The notes: generated by a model from the letters alone, not told the origin. A DNA stretch of 64,000 nucleotides from Anoplolepis gracilipes (GCF_047496725.1 NC_132984.1:8637001-8701000), one strand, 5' to 3'; counted from the first letter of the stretch, positions 21,504 to 34,320 are shown. Numbers and translations are program-made.

Positions 21504-23302
21504 TTGTCAGTCCAGGCGATATGACCATTCTTTCCTGTGATTGACGCGCTTTTTAATCCACGAAATTCGCCGGAATATTGATAACCACGAAGTTTCAATT
21601 CTTTATAGATATCTTTCATAGTCATCTCTTCTTTGTCATTATCATTTCGATCAATAAATGTAGTACATATTTTCTCGTCTTCAATATTAACTGGAACTCT
21701 TCCAGTTAATATTAAACTTCCAGTTAATATTGAACTGGTACTTTTCCAGTAACGACAGCATTATCTCCTTCGATTATTTCGAATTTGTTACTACCTGTAA
21801 GAATGTCGCAAGATATTAGTTTCTTGTAATTGTATGGTTTAGAAGAGGAGATTGTATGATATGGTTAATAATGATATTTTCTAAAGAATATTAGCCTTAA
21901 TCATGAAAATAATATAAACATATTTATATACAATTCACAGTAAATTACAAAAATAAATTTAAGTTTTAAGAAAAATGATCGTGGTATTAATGATCAAGCG
22001 TACAGCAGATCTGATATGACTTTTTGTTAGAAACTTAGATTAATATTTTCAATAACCAATAGTATCATTAAATTACAAAAGATTAAGTTAACTATGGTAT
22101 TTCTAAATCGTATTTTTTTGAGCGTAGATTTTTGCAATTTTATACTGTGTTTGTCAGACGAATGTTTAAATGCAAAACAACAAAATTATATATTTGTGAT
22201 CGTTACTAATGGTAGTTAGTATTTTATATAAAATTTTTTCATTTATTTATATATCTAATTTGTAAAATTATTTTAATAGTACAAGTTACCTTTTTGAAGC
22301 ATAAGAATTAAATTGACTGAATTTTGTTTTGACAAAATCGTAGAACGTAGAAAATTGACATCTTCAAATACAATTGGAATATCGAGATAACCTGTCTTTT
22401 TCAACCAGCTAATCATCTGCCATATAAGTAAAAGATATCCTGTGGCCGGTAATAAATTTTTTCCATTAATGACATGCCCGGTCATATATGAAAATTCTTC
22501 ATCTAATAAATCAATAGTAACAATCACTTTCCCTTTGGTAAGTTTTCTTTGTCCGGAATAATGATATGTATACCAATCTTCGGAACGATCCCATCTGCAA
22601 AAATTTCATTTAATAATGTATAAAATATTAGTATGTCTACTGTCATACAGTTACAAATAACGTAATTTAATTTTCTACAAATATAAGTTCATGACAAGGC
22701 GAGCTAATACGCCAAATGTAAACACGTAAGGAAATTAGATAAAAAATAAATGATAAAATAAATAAAATACATCGATAAATTTATTATTTCAGGTCATTTT
22801 CAGTTTTCAGTAAAAAAATTAGAATTAACGGTAAAGATCGTGTACTGCTCGGCGGCATATCACCCCAAAACGACCTCACGTGAATATATGTATATGGACT
22901 TATATTATCAATAAATCTTTTATTTAATTTCCTTATGTGTATTAACCCTCGTATTAACCCATTTTTATAAACATATATTTGTATTATTTCAAGTTTTTTT
23001 TTATTTTTAATTTTAATGTTAATTTTCTATTTTTTGAAATTCTATTATCTTTTGTTCTATTACTTTTTGTCTTACAGTAAGAAAACTTTTTACTAAAATA
23101 CAAAAATATTCTTAATTTTAAGAAAAAGATATTACAGTCACTCCAGCGTTGATGATCGCTTGAACCAAGATCCATTTTATTAAAAAGATTATCCTGAAAT
23201 TCTTTCATGTCAGTTAGGAAATCGTTTAGCAATACCAGAGATAACAATTTCTTCTTCAGCATCAACGCTGATATATGGATTGAATCGCTTACTATTATCC
23301 AT
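21504..23302 (-). pseudogene. FASN: Fatty acid synthase copy A: KS start plus DH fragment
   Basis: FAS is the cytosolic multidomain enzyme that builds long-chain acyl groups (KS-MAT-DH-MT-ER-KR-ACP-TE). Three exons are visible on the minus strand. Exon 23302 to about 23139 starts MDNSKRFNPYISVDAEEE and enters the ketosynthase domain (VISGIAKRFPN), then is frameshifted near 23215 before KEFQDNLFNKMDL. Exon 22594-22290 encodes dehydratase residues (WDRSEDWYTYHYSGQRKL, TGHVINGKNLLPATGYLL, IVFEDVNFLRSTI). Exon 21794-21504 continues (SNKFEIIEGDNAVVTGKVP ... LKLRGYQYSGEFRGLKSA) with a small duplication around 21709-21760 that brings in stop codons. Only about 540 bp separates the first two exons, so the rest of KS and all of MAT are deleted. 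Coding stops at the foldback element. Confidence 0.85.
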
Positions 23303-23819
23303 TTTCTTTAAAATTTAATAATTCTGAAAAGATATATCATAATTCTAGATCTTAAAATTCTATGTATTTAGAATAATAAAATATTATTAGAACTAGATAT
23401 AACAATATTAGAACTAGAAGAATCATTTTTAGAATAGCTGAAAGTTTATAATGTGCAAAAAGTGATAGTAATCACATAATTTTAAGTAAGTACAAAACAA
23501 TCAATATTAATGTAAAATTTACAGATTTTTAAATCAATAATAGTACAACAAAGTTCATTTATTTATAAAATTTACAAAATTTAATAATAATTTAATGATA
23601 GAATGTATCGATAAATTAAATCAGGTGAGTTAAAATGTTAAAATTTTTTAGTAATTAAAGAACATAATTGTATAAGATTACGAATAATAATCAAAACTAA
23701 TAAAAACAAATGTAATTTACCAAATATAATTTACCAAAAGAAAAAAATAATATATATTATTTATATATGTATATAGTTGTATATATTTGTATATGTATAT
23801 ATTTGTATATATGTATGTG

Positions 23820-24260
23820 TATATAGATTTTCAGACATATATACATGTACACCTGAGAAAAAATAAGTATGGTATGATCACATGTAAATATATATAATTG
23901 GATATGGAAAGATCTGATTACTTATGTAATTTTATGATCATATATAATAATATCCAAAATTTAGCACGATATTATCTTATATGACCATATTTTTATATCA
24001 TCATATTTTGTTAAATCTGATTATATATGAAAATAGATCTAGCCGAATATGATTATATAAAAGTAAGATTATATCACGCCAAGTTTCTGATATTATTATA
24101 CATATATGATCAAATCATATCGTGTTAAATTTCAGATTTAGTTATATATGAATAAATTATATTACATATAGTCAGAATGCGCCAAATTTCAAATTATATA
24201 TAATCATATATAATTATATATAATCATAATATATACATATAATCATAATAAGTTCATTTT
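23820..24260. repeat. TATATGATCA-type repeat array in FAS copy A intron 1
   Basis: Repeated degenerate units of about 60-70 bp with the shared words CATATATGATCAAATC, AAATTTGGCGC and GATATGATC, in both orientations. The same family occurs at 25013-25072 continuing after the Gypsy element at 32211-32260, and at 42680-43040 in FAS copy B. In A it occupies the intron between the conserved 5' noncoding block and the KS exon. Confidence 0.7.
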
Positions 24261-24639
24261 TTCTCGAGCATATTGTAAGTATGTACCTAATGAGAAAGTC
24301 ATGAAAAATAAATAGAATTTTTCACAATAATTTAATACTTGGAAATATTATAATTCAATTTATTATTAATAAATTGAATTATAATATTTTCAAGTTAATA
24401 AAATTTAGTACTTAAAATTGGATATTTTTTTGTATGATTCAATTATATACTAATTATTCAATTATATATTAACTATTAAATTATATGCTATCTACTAATA
24501 TTGAGCATACAATTCAATTATACAAGAATTATTTTTGAAATAATTTATTTGAAAACTAAAAAAAATAAATATTTCGAATATAAGGCTTTTAATATTTACA
24601 AACTATAGTTGCTTGTTTGTAAAAAATAGAAAAAGTCTT

Positions 24640-24930
24640 GAAAAGAAGCAATAAAAATTTATACTCTCCTCGTCCAAGCTTTACAGTTGCTTGAAAATAG
24701 AAGCAGAATTCTAGCAAAGATAGAATTCTACAAAACTAACGGTGACTGCAATTTATACTAGAAAGAAGAATATGCTATCCTACACTGTATGTTAGGTAAG
24801 ATATGAATTATGTGACCTATCAATATATATATATATCATAATAACCTGATCAACTACCGGAAAAGTAGAATGTATAATCACTCATATAATTATACATTTA
24901 GTTATAATCAGCATGATGTACACTACCGTC
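24640..24930 (-). promoter_or_regulatory. Conserved 5' noncoding block, FAS copy A
   Basis: Read on the minus strand this block matches the block at 62510-62770 upstream of FAS copy C along almost its whole length. It contains TTATGATATATAT, GTGTAGGATAGCATA, CTTCTATTTTCAAGCA and GAGTATAAATTTTTATTGC. The retention of long identical words, while surrounding sequence has diverged, and the position upstream of the KS start exon suggest promoter plus first (noncoding) exon. TATAAAT at about 24657-24663 is a candidate TATA element, though the transcription start cannot be located from sequence. Confidence 0.5.
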
Positions 24931-25072
24931 AAAAAGTTTAAGACTAAAGAAATTTATAAATTTAAGTTATAATTTCTTCCCAAGTAATGCAAAAAGTACC
25001 CGAGAAAAAATGGGTTTAATATAATCAGATGTAAACATACATAATTAAATATCAAAAGATCCGATAACATAT

Positions 25073-25616
25073 TGTCGTAACCCGATACACTTACCTGGAA
25101 AGGAAAAGTAAATACATAAAATTAAGAAATAAGAAACTAAAATCAAGCAAGCAAAGCAAAGCATTAAAAGAATTAAATAACAAAATTAAATAAGAATTAA
25201 ACAAAAAGATTAAAAAAGAAAAATAAGACGTGATCAACAAGAAAGCAAGTCACGGTCAAGCTGAATAAGCATTACGACACCCGAGCACGGAGCACGTCCC
25301 GCGTTTCGACCCAGAAAAACCTCATCCTTCCACCCTCGAAATTAAAGCGATATATAAACCGATCGCGAGACCTATCGCGGTCGCTCGTAAGAAAGTAGCT
25401 AATAAGAAAGCCGCGCGTAAATAAGTTATCGACCTATCGACACGGTTCGTCTACACGACGACCGAATACGCGAGTTAACAGTAGTGTGAGAATAGTGTAA
25501 CAGTACGACCGAAATATATTCTTTTACTAAACAAGTACGGAGTGCGTTTATTTGCTACCTGAGTTCCAACTCTTTGGGCGAATATCCTGAAAGACCCTAT
25601 CCTCACAGGCACAACA
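25073..25616 (+). repeat. 5' LTR of Gypsy element 1
   Basis: 544 bp, TG...CA ends, matched by 31676-32210. Contains several AAGCAAAGCAAAGC repeats near its 5' side and a GC-richer segment near 25260-25460. Promoter and polyadenylation sites are expected here by family but are not assignable by eye. Confidence 0.93.
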
Positions 25617-25619
25617 TTA

Positions 25620-25639
25620 ATTGGTGGCAGCGGTGGGAT
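25620..25639 (+). promoter_or_regulatory. Primer-binding site, tRNA-Leu type
   Basis: TTGGTGGCAGCGGTGGGATA lies four bases after the 5' LTR. It is complementary to the 3' end of a tRNA ending ...TCCCACCGCTGCCACCA, which as I recall is a leucine tRNA. Gypsy element 2 has the same site at 54897. Confidence 0.7.
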
Positions 25640-25866
25640 ACGCCAGCACAAGTAACGCAAGGGAAATAAAGGACGTCGTGACCAAACACACCCACTACAA
25701 CAGAGAAGACAACCAGGAAACTTCTCGAACACCCGGTACGTTGAGACGACAGCCAGACTGTAACCTGAGAAGGCACCGACTTACCTCAAACAGCGAGCGA
25801 TCAAATAAAATGCGGTTCATCGTACTAATGTAAGCCGAACGAAAAATTTACTATTGTAACGCGTGA

Positions 25867-27570
25867 ATGTCGGAAGGACGAAACGAACGACCAAATAATA
25901 GAGCGAACGCATCGTGGCTACACAGCGGATCGACGGAAAAAGCCATGGCCAATAGTTTAATAAGCTCGCAAAAAATAGCAGAAACCGCGCTTAGAGACAT
26001 TAGTAATAGAGTTCGCAGACATTTAGAGACATATTACTCAAGCGAAAGTTCTCCCGAAAACGAACCCAGAGCGAACGTATTAGCAGAACGCGAACTCCCG
26101 GTCAACGAAATAGATCGTAGCATAATCGCGAATCAAGACGGTCAGTTATCCGACGTCGAGTCAGCGATAAGCACATCAAGCCGTGTGACACACCGATGCG
26201 AATTTTCATTAACGTCCTACGACTCAAGTATTTTAAATCCGGAATTAGAATACCGCGAGAGAAGAAACATGATCCGAACACCTCCGGTAGCTCAACCGAA
26301 CATCACTGCCGACAAGGTCGATAAGGAAATCGAACGCTTACACAACGAGATAAGCGAGGAATCGGCGGAACCACGTGCACAGGGACACGTCGAACCGAGA
26401 CCCGGAACAAGCGGTACAAACGATAATAGTAGAGAGATGATACAGGAAATGCTGATGCAGGAAATTCGGAACTTACACCTTAAAATCGATTATATTCGCG
26501 AAAGACAGGAAACGCGAAATAACAGAAGCCTAACGCCAACAAATCACAGACGCGAAGTTGAAGAAGATTACTCGCCTGACGATGTACGATACCGTCGAGG
26601 ACGCGGAAGTTTACCCTTGAAAGAGGCACGAAGCCTAATACCAGAATTCGACGGATCGCCAAATAAACTACAAGAATTTTTAAGCGCGACAACATATGCG
26701 GTCGAAAATATTGACCCATTAGATGAAGTCACTCTGTTAGGTGCCGTACTATGTACCAAATTAAAAGACAGAGCGATGCTAGATTTTCAGACGCGAAAGA
26801 TCCAAAATTTTGTACAATTAAAACAAGAACTAGAAGCGTGCTATGCTAGTAGAAAGAGCACGACACATTTGCAAATAGAGTTCAATAAAACAGAAAACCG
26901 GCGAAAGCGCGAGAGCATACGGACTTCGAACAGACAAACTAGCAATAGAACTATACGAGTCGATGCTAGACGGACAAAATTATGCGACGGAGCACAAGCG
27001 GATAATCTTTAAAATAATACAGCAGCAAGCCTTAGAGAATTTTCAAATCGGATTACACGACGACATTAAAACCGTGGTACGTTCTCGAGGATACATGACA
27101 CTGCAAGAAGCGATATCAGCCGCGAGCGCGGAAGAGAAGGTCAAGGGATCGGCATGTGCCGGCGCACGACCAAAGAACGCTACAACGCCCGTGTATAATC
27201 ATGATAATAAAAGAACTGCACAATGCCAGAAATGCGGAAAAATAAGGCATTACGGACGAGAATGCCGGACGAGTCGATACGCGACGCGATTTTTATTACC
27301 AAAACCGGAGCGACCCTCGCACGTGAATACCGTGGATAAATATTGCAACCATTGCAAAAGGACCGGACATAGGCAAGAAGAATGCTGGATATTACACGGA
27401 CGACCATATAAGGACCAGCTTAATCGTACAAAACGAAATCAACTGCCACGGGAAATTAAAAATCGGTACGACGATAAAAGAAGAAAAAAGAGATCTGATT
27501 CCGCTCGAAGTAGCGACGAGGAGAAGAAAGAAGATAAGAAGCAACGTCGACCTGCCGCCGAGTATCACGT
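25867..27570 (+). pseudogene. gag: gag of Gypsy element 1, frameshifted
   Basis: Structural polyprotein that would form the particle and bind RNA. Starts at ATG 25867 (MSEGRNERPNN), with a long polar, charged N-terminal half and a capsid-like region (EARSLIPEFDGSPNKLQEFL ... CYASRKSTTHLQIEF). The frame is lost near 26897 by an apparent one-base deletion; the second part is open from about 26963. It carries two CX2CX4HX4C zinc knuckles (CQKCGKIRHYGREC at 27223 and CNHCKRTGHRQEEC at 27346). The lysine/arginine-rich stretch after them leads into protease. Confidence 0.85.
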
Positions 27571-29932
27571 ATCACACGTAAGACGAACGCCTCACTCACA
27601 CACAGGCCTAGACTTAGTTGCATTACCCATGCGAGAGGCAAAAGGAGGAAAAATAAATTTATTATGCGATACGGGAGCAGCCATTTCTCTTATCAAAGTG
27701 AGAAATCTAAAAGGATAAACGATGATAACCGAAGACAAAATAACCCTCACGGGCGTGACGGGACACCAGGTATATACCATTGGACGAATAAATGCGACGA
27801 TAAAGTTGCGAGATGAATAAATAAAACATAGATTTTATGTCGTAAAAGACAACTTTCCGATTGAGTACAAGGGAATAATAGGAATAGATTTTCTCAAAAA
27901 ACAAGAAGCAATATGCAATTACTTAACGAAACAGCTAAAAATCGGACGAAATATACTGAGACTATACCCTTATCAAAAGATCACATTACAGCCTCGGAGC
28001 GAGACGATAGTACAAGTGGCAACGACAATCAACATGATGGGAGTAACCCGAGCAGAGAAAATAAAATCAGGCGTATTTATAGGGAATTGCCTAGTCAAAC
28101 CCCAAAAATTCTTATGCCCTGCGAGCGTAATGAATACAAACGAAAACGAAGTCGAAATTACAATGCCACAGATAACAATTGAGGAAATTGAAGCCGAAGA
28201 CGCAACGAAGATAAATCTCGCACATTTGACAATGGAGGAGAAAAGCCTACAACGGACCGAGAAAATATTAGAAGAACTCTGCACCGGACACCTCAATAAG
28301 GAAGAGGAAAACGCGATAAGAGATATCTGCGAGGAATACAGCGACGTGTTCCAAACCGAGGGAGAGCTACTCACATGTACAAACGCGGTGACACATCAAA
28401 TTGCAACACGAGCAGATAGCGCACCGGTTAATGTACGACCATATCGACTGCCCGAAAAACATAAGACGGAAGTCAATCGACAAATGCAAGAGATGCTGAA
28501 TAATGGATTAATTAGGGCAAGCGTGAGTCAATGGAACGCACCTTTAATAGTCGTTCCGAAGAAATTAGATGCATCCGGAAAACAAAAATTTATAGTGGTG
28601 GTAGACTTTCGAAAATTGAACGACCTAACAATAGGCGACTCATTCCCTCTACCGAATATTACGGACGTATTGGATCAATTAGGGAACAAAAAATATTTTA
28701 CTACCCTCGACCTGGCATCAGGATATCACTAGATCGAGATGGAAGAAAGTGACAAAAGTAAAACAGCATTTTCCACGTCGTACGGACACTACGAATTTAA
28801 CAGAATGCCGTTTGGATTAAAAAACGTACCCGCCACATTCCAGCGATTAATGAACGTCGTGTTAAGCGGATTGCAAGGAATAAAATGTCTAGTTTATTTA
28901 GACGATATTGTAATTTTTGGAGCTAGTCTAAAAGAACACAATAAAAGATTAATCGAAGTATTAAAAAGATTACGGGAAAATCGATTAAAATTACAGCCTG
29001 ACAAATATGAATTTCTAAGAAAGGAAGTGACATATCTCGGACACATAATTACGGAAAACGGAATATCACCCGACCCAACCAAAAGCTGTAAAAAATTTCC
29101 CGACGCCAAAAAAAGGTCAAGGATGTACAAGTCGGACCACTAACAACTACAAATACTGGAAACAAGTATATCTTAACCTTCTAAGATAATTTAACAAAAT
29201 TTAGTAAAGCGATACCAATAGCGAACCAAGAAGCCGTAACAATTGCAAAAGAATTTACAACGGAAATAATATTCGAGCACGGTATTCCAGAAAAAATACT
29301 AACCGACCAAGGAACAAATTTCCTAAGCGAGATGTTTAAGAACACTTGCAAATTGTTAAAAATTGAAAAGATATAAACAACAGCGTATCAACCGGAGAGC
29401 AATGGAGCGCTGAAAAGATCACATCGTACACTAGCCGAGTATTTACGACATTATATCAACGCAGATCAAACCGACTGGGACAAATGGATCCCATACGCAA
29501 TGTTCACGTATAATACTACTCCGCACACAGCGACAAGATTCACACTGTTCGAACTAATTTATGGACACAGAGCAACCCTACCGACAACTCTATCGCAACC
29601 GCCAAAATCTACATACACGTACGAAGACTATGCAAGCAAACTGCGAGAAAAGTTACGCGCAACGCAACAAGTCGCAAAGGAGCACCTACGCAACGAAAAA
29701 ATAAAAGCGAAGGAAAATTACGATAAGACACGCGAAACTACATTCAAAGTAGGAGAGAAAGTCCTGCTACACGACGAAACGGTTCGTAAAGGGCGATCAA
29801 AGAAGTTAGATTCCCTATGGCTCGGACCCTATCTAATTACCGAGAAGAATTCGGACGTAAACTATACGATAAAAATGGGAAGAAGGACGATACGCGTACA
29901 CGTAAACCGATTGAAAGTGTTCATCGAAAATT
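27571..29932 (+). pseudogene. pol: pol of Gypsy element 1 (PR, RT, part of IN), defective
   Basis: Protease active site LLCDTGAAISLI is at 27661, and a stop follows at 27716-27718. Reverse transcriptase runs from about 28400 to 29080 with the VPKK, FTTLDLASGY and VYLDDI motifs; a TAG at 28730-28732 interrupts it. After the RT thumb the sequence jumps near 29110 directly to the integrase core (GNKYILTF ... LTDQGTNFL ... YQPESNGA), so RNase H and the zinc-binding N-terminus of integrase are missing. Two further stops (29181, 29373) lie in the integrase core. The C-terminal DNA-binding part is open to 29932. Not functional. Confidence 0.85.
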
Positions 29933-30136
29933 AGAATAGTAGACGCGCGGAGGAAAGCGATAGAGAAGCGAAGAAAAGTAAATGTAAATAAAATAAATCT
30001 TACCTTAAAAGGGAGCGCCACGACCGTGGCCACGGCCGCGAACGGGACGATAGAGACTCCACACGTTTAAGAACGACCTATCAGTTAGCAAAGAAAACAA
30101 GGAGAGGACTTGTAGATGGACTAGGCCATAGCCAAA

Positions 30137-31592
30137 ATGCTATTCGGCACGATGGATGCCGACGACGAAAAAGTAATCAACGAACAATTGAAAATGCTAA
30201 AAGGAAATCAACAAACACTACAGCATGCGTTGAAGAATCAAATTAAAGTGTTAATCGCAACCATTGCACACGTAGAAGAATCAGAGAAAATAATACAGGA
30301 TAATGAAGACAAGTTTTTAAATGTGATAGAGAAAATGCGACAAAGCTGGATACAGATGAAAACAGGATTCGGACGCAGAGAAGAAATGGACGAACATTTC
30401 ATCGTATTAAACGCGATCATCAGAAGATTAATAACGGATATTACCGATATCGTAACGCATTTAAATAGCGCGAAAAGCGGAATAATAAACATAAGAGTAT
30501 TACCAATCGAAACCATACTAAATAATCTTAAGGAAATCGCGGCACAAATACCGCAAGGAACGCACTTTCCGTTCAACATTGCATCAGAAAATTGGGGAGA
30601 GATCGAGAAATTTATAAAAATAAGCGCATACTACGATAGTACAGGAATAATTACGATAGTAAGATTTCCATTAATAATGTACCCTACATACGAGATAATA
30701 AAAGCAATCCCTCTACCCGTCCATAAACAAGACGACACATTTATATGTATAGAAGTAAGCCAACCGATAATAGCGATAGACACCGATAGTCAAACGTATT
30801 TTACAACCACGGAAAGCGAATTAGAAAAATGTATGCGAAACGACAATATGTATGCGAAAGAAGTCATCCGACACATCACATAGTAGCTAAGCATTATGCG
30901 AGGTACAGACAAACGTACGAACAGACACACATACAAACAGCTGCAACATACGACACATACCCGCCAACTCAACGATATGGATAACGCTGAGTGACGCGAA
31001 CTCGTGGATATACTCCGCTAGGAAAAGACAGCCAATAGAAATAACATGTAGTAACGGAGTAACAAAGAAAACCGAAATCAAAAGGTCAGGGCGAATAACA
31101 ATAAAAGAAAAATGTAAATTAGTAACGCCCGACATAATAATAAAAGCAAATAAACCCGTCATAACAACATATATAAATACAAAGATACCCGACTACAACT
31201 TTACAAACATACTGAAAATACAGACGAACGAACCAAAAGACAAGGTAGAAAGCATAAAATTACGAAAAATAATATGGAACCTATCCGAATTAATGAAACT
31301 GAGTAACACACTGACCGAGACAGACAGACAGATAAATAAAGACAGTCTACTGATACGAGAACATGTAATATATCCCGCGATATCAGGTATCACAGGAACA
31401 ATAATTATACTCAGCATTGTAGTGTTAACTCACCTAGTAAAAAGAAAGAAGCAAACGAAAAAAGAACAACAGGACAAAATAAGCATAATTCAAATAAGCA
31501 TACCACGAGTACAAAGAGAAAAAATTTATGACAGACCTTACCAACCCGACACAACACTAGATGACGGAAACAATACAGCCATGTTATATTAA
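30137..31592 (+). pseudogene. env: env-like gene of Gypsy element 1, broken
   Basis: A third gene after pol is the mark of insect errantiviruses, whose envelope protein is related to the baculovirus F fusion protein. The 248-residue frame 30137-30883 starts MLFGTMDADDE, similar to the conserved segment just after the fusion-peptide region of F-like proteins, and continues with a helical region. It lacks a signal peptide in this frame, so the N-terminal part is lost or in another frame. A stop at 30881-30883 is followed by about 400 bp with no single open frame. Then 31293-31592 is open and holds a hydrophobic membrane-anchor-like stretch (GITGTIIILSIVVL) before a lysine-rich tail. It is a relic, not an expressible fusion protein. 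Confidence 0.7.
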
Positions 31593-31657
31593 TAAGACAG
31601 ACTGTAAGAACATAGACTAAGAAGCGAAAATAAAATTTACCGCTAGTAAATTTTCTT

Positions 31658-31675
31658 TTCCCAAAGGGGGAAGGA
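31658..31675 (+). promoter_or_regulatory. Polypurine tract of Gypsy element 1
   Basis: AAAGGGGGAAGGA directly before the 3' LTR, in the position needed to prime plus-strand DNA synthesis. Confidence 0.8.
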
Positions 31676-32210
31676 TGTCGTAATCCATACACTTACCTGG
31701 AAAGGAAAAGTAAATACATAAAATTAAGAAATAAGAAACTAAAATCAAGCAAGCAAAGCAAAGCATTAAAAGAATTAAATAAGAATTAAACAAAAAGATT
31801 AAGAAAGAAAAATAAGACGTGACCAACAAGAAAGCAAGTCACGGTCAAGCTGAATAAGCATTACGACACCCGAGCATGGAGCACGTCCCGCGCTCCGACC
31901 CGGAAAAACCTCATCCTTCCACCCTTGAAATTAAAGCGATATATAAACCGATCGCAAGACCCATCGCGGTCGCTCGTAAGAAAGTAGCTAATAAGAAAGC
32001 CGCGCGTAAATAAGTTATCGACTTATCGACACGGTTTGTCTACACGACGATCGAATACGCGAGTTAACAGTAGTGTGAGAATAGTGTAACAGTACGACCG
32101 AAATATATTCTTTTACTAAACAAGTACGGAGTGCGTTTATTTGCTGCCTGAGTTCCAACTCTTTGGGCAAATATCCTGGAAGACCCTATCCTCACGGCAC
32201 GGGCACAACA
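31676..32210 (+). repeat. 3' LTR of Gypsy element 1
   Basis: 535 bp, TGTCGTAATCC...GGGCACAACA, matching the 5' LTR. The differences are mostly C/T and G/A changes. The GCACGGGCACAACA end has a small insertion relative to the 5' LTR. Confidence 0.93.
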
Positions 32211-32260
32211 ATATGTAACTTTATATGATCATATATAATAATATATATATATATATATAC

Positions 32261-33434
32261 TGCACACAGCAATTAGAGGATTACTTAAGTTTTCTTAAAA
32301 AATAGACAAAATTTAACCAGCTGGAACGTTGTTAAAAATGAACGAAATTTAAATTTAAAAAAAGAATTTTAAAGCTTGAAATCTCTACTTTCAAAAGCTT
32401 ACCATTATTTTTATATTTCTGTGAGTTTAGTAATTTTTACATGTAGAAAACTACGAGTAGGACAAAATATGAAATGTTTTCTCATTTTGTGGGCCTGTCA
32501 CGTGTCTAAAAAAATTTGCGAACATTTTAAACTTTCTAATGTGAAAGCCTAAAGTATTCTCTACAAAATCGTTTTTTTAAATTTGTCTACAATTTTTTAT
32601 CGAGTTACTGTCGATTAAATAAAAAATAAACATATTTACTTTGATCTCTCAATACTCCGTCAAAAATCATCATATCGCAATGAACAAAAAAGATTCTTAA
32701 AGCTGAAACTTTGCTCCAATAATATAATTGTTAAATTTTTTTATCAAATATGTAAACATGCTATAAATAGATGAAATTAACGTAAAAATTATCGATTTTT
32801 CCTTTTTTTATTTTGAGAAGAAAAAATTGTGTGGACCGACAAAAAATAGGTTTTTCATGTTTTTTTATACTTTAAAGTACACTGAATTTGTCTTTTATTT
32901 TAGAATTAGTAAATGTGTATAGCATAAATATTCATATTAATAATTTTGACTTTTTAATTTTAAACAGAATATGAAATATAGATTATTCATTTAGTTTAAA
33001 TTACCACGTTAACGCTTGGTACAAAATTATTATTTATCGGATATGCAAACGTTGGTACCACGTTGGTATAAAATTATTATTTATCGGATATGCAAACACA
33101 ATACGGATTTTGAATATTTAAATGAATCAAAATAAATATGATAACACAGATCATCAAAACAAATATGATAAATATGATAATAATGCAGCAATGTACTTGT
33201 ATTGGTTTTGAAGGACATATATTTAAAACATATATTTAATATTTCTTGATTAAACTATGTAAAACTATGTAAATTGTAAAGTATAAAAAATTAATAAAAA
33301 AGTCAAAAGCTCGTATAAAATTAAAATAGGAGAACATGGTAAAGAGATTAAAGGAGCCGCTTTTTATAAGCCATAATATTACGAAAGTTTAATATATAGT
33401 TAAAAATCACAGACGTAATAAGCAATTAAATATA
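32261..33434. repeat. AT-rich paralogous upstream sequence of FAS copy A
   Basis: No gene seen. The part 33000-33300 read in reverse matches 60660-60860 upstream of FAS copy C (for example TTTAAATATATGTCCTTCAA and ATATCCGATAAATAATAATT), as expected if A and C are inverted duplicates. A 50-bp unit (GGTATAAAATTATTATTTATCGG type) is tandemly duplicated at 33010-33098. Confidence 0.6.
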
Positions 33435-34100
33435 GGGGAACGTGGGGTAGAACGGCACCGCAGGGTACAATGGTGTAGAGTCGATATCTTTTTACAGAGA
33501 TGCTACCATGTCATGAAATATGTTGCAATTATTGCTATTAGGTGTCTCTTTCTGCGTGCTATTATCAGTGCTCGCAATATTTTTAGTTGAAAGTTGTTAA
33601 TTATTTAATAATTTATTATTAAATAATTTAAGTTGAAAATTATTTAATGCACTTGCTATGCTCTGTCGCGACTGAGTTGTAATTCTTCGATATATTTACA
33701 TAAGGTAAACAATGATAAAATTCTATTTTTTATTACCGTAAATACATTTATGTTTTAAAATGATCTTTTCTTATTAATTTTATACTGTGTCTATGTAAAT
33801 ATTGATTAATTATAATTTTTTATATGATCAAAAGTAAATAAATACATTTTGAGGCTTAATGAAATATTAGCCCACGAAATGTTGTACTTTTTACTTTTAT
33901 ACTAGAGAAAGAAAGAGAGTATACATAGATGCTGTCCTTCAAAATTAATACTAAAAATTATTACATTAAAGGATATTTTTCCATGTTTTAAAGAGAAAAA
34001 TATTTATTATAACAAGAGAATTGTTTTTATTTATTAATTTATAGTTATCATTTAAAAATACAAATCTTATGTTTTATATATCATATTATAATATACAACT
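33435..34100. mobile_element. Tc1/mariner-type non-autonomous element, truncated copy
   Basis: Starts GGGGAACGTGGGGTAGAACG after a TA and is the reverse complement of most of the complete element at 46999-47881. The second terminus is missing: similarity ends near 34100, where a LINE-type tail begins. No protein is encoded. Confidence 0.65.
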
Positions 34101-34320
34101 TTTAAGAAAATCGGTCCATAAATGCGCATGCACGTAGACGGATTTGTGGGTGCATACGTGAGTGGACAAAACCTAAAAAAAACCACATAGCAGCCTTTTC
34201 CGAAAAATTTGCAACATTTTGGTACCTTTTTCACGAAAATTGGTCCACAAATGTGGAAGGAGTTCGCGGTCATACATACATACATACATACATACATACA
34301 TACAGACGGACGCTACTTAT
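34101..34320 (+). mobile_element. LINE 3' tail with (CATA)n
   Basis: Contains AAAATCGGTCCATAAATG and later GAAAATTGGTCCACAAATGTG, then GGAGTTCGCGGT and about eight CATA repeats (34271-34303). This arrangement is common at 3' ends of insect non-LTR retrotransposons (RTE/CR1 type). No reverse transcriptase is present, so this is a 5'-truncated insertion; family uncertain. Confidence 0.5.

Larger units (their letters stand above)
25073..32210 (+). mobile_element. Gypsy element 1 (errantivirus-like LTR retrotransposon), degenerate
   Basis: Full-length but defective LTR element. LTRs are 25073-25616 and 31676-32210, starting TGTCGTAA and ending ACAACA, flanked by ATAT on both sides (4-bp target duplication). 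Order: LTR, primer-binding site, gag, protease, RT, integrase, env, polypurine tract, LTR. The LTRs differ at roughly 15-20 places by eye, mostly transitions, plus a 13-bp gap in the 3' LTR. It was therefore inserted some time ago. It lies in a TATATGATCA repeat upstream of FAS copy A. Every coding region has breaks, described under the separate entries. Confidence 0.92.

Noticed and set aside
31193..31829. Minus-strand hydrophobic frames within Gypsy element 1
   Set aside because: They are antisense to the env tail and LTR, rich in Phe/Leu/Ser because of A-rich plus-strand sequence; no independent support.
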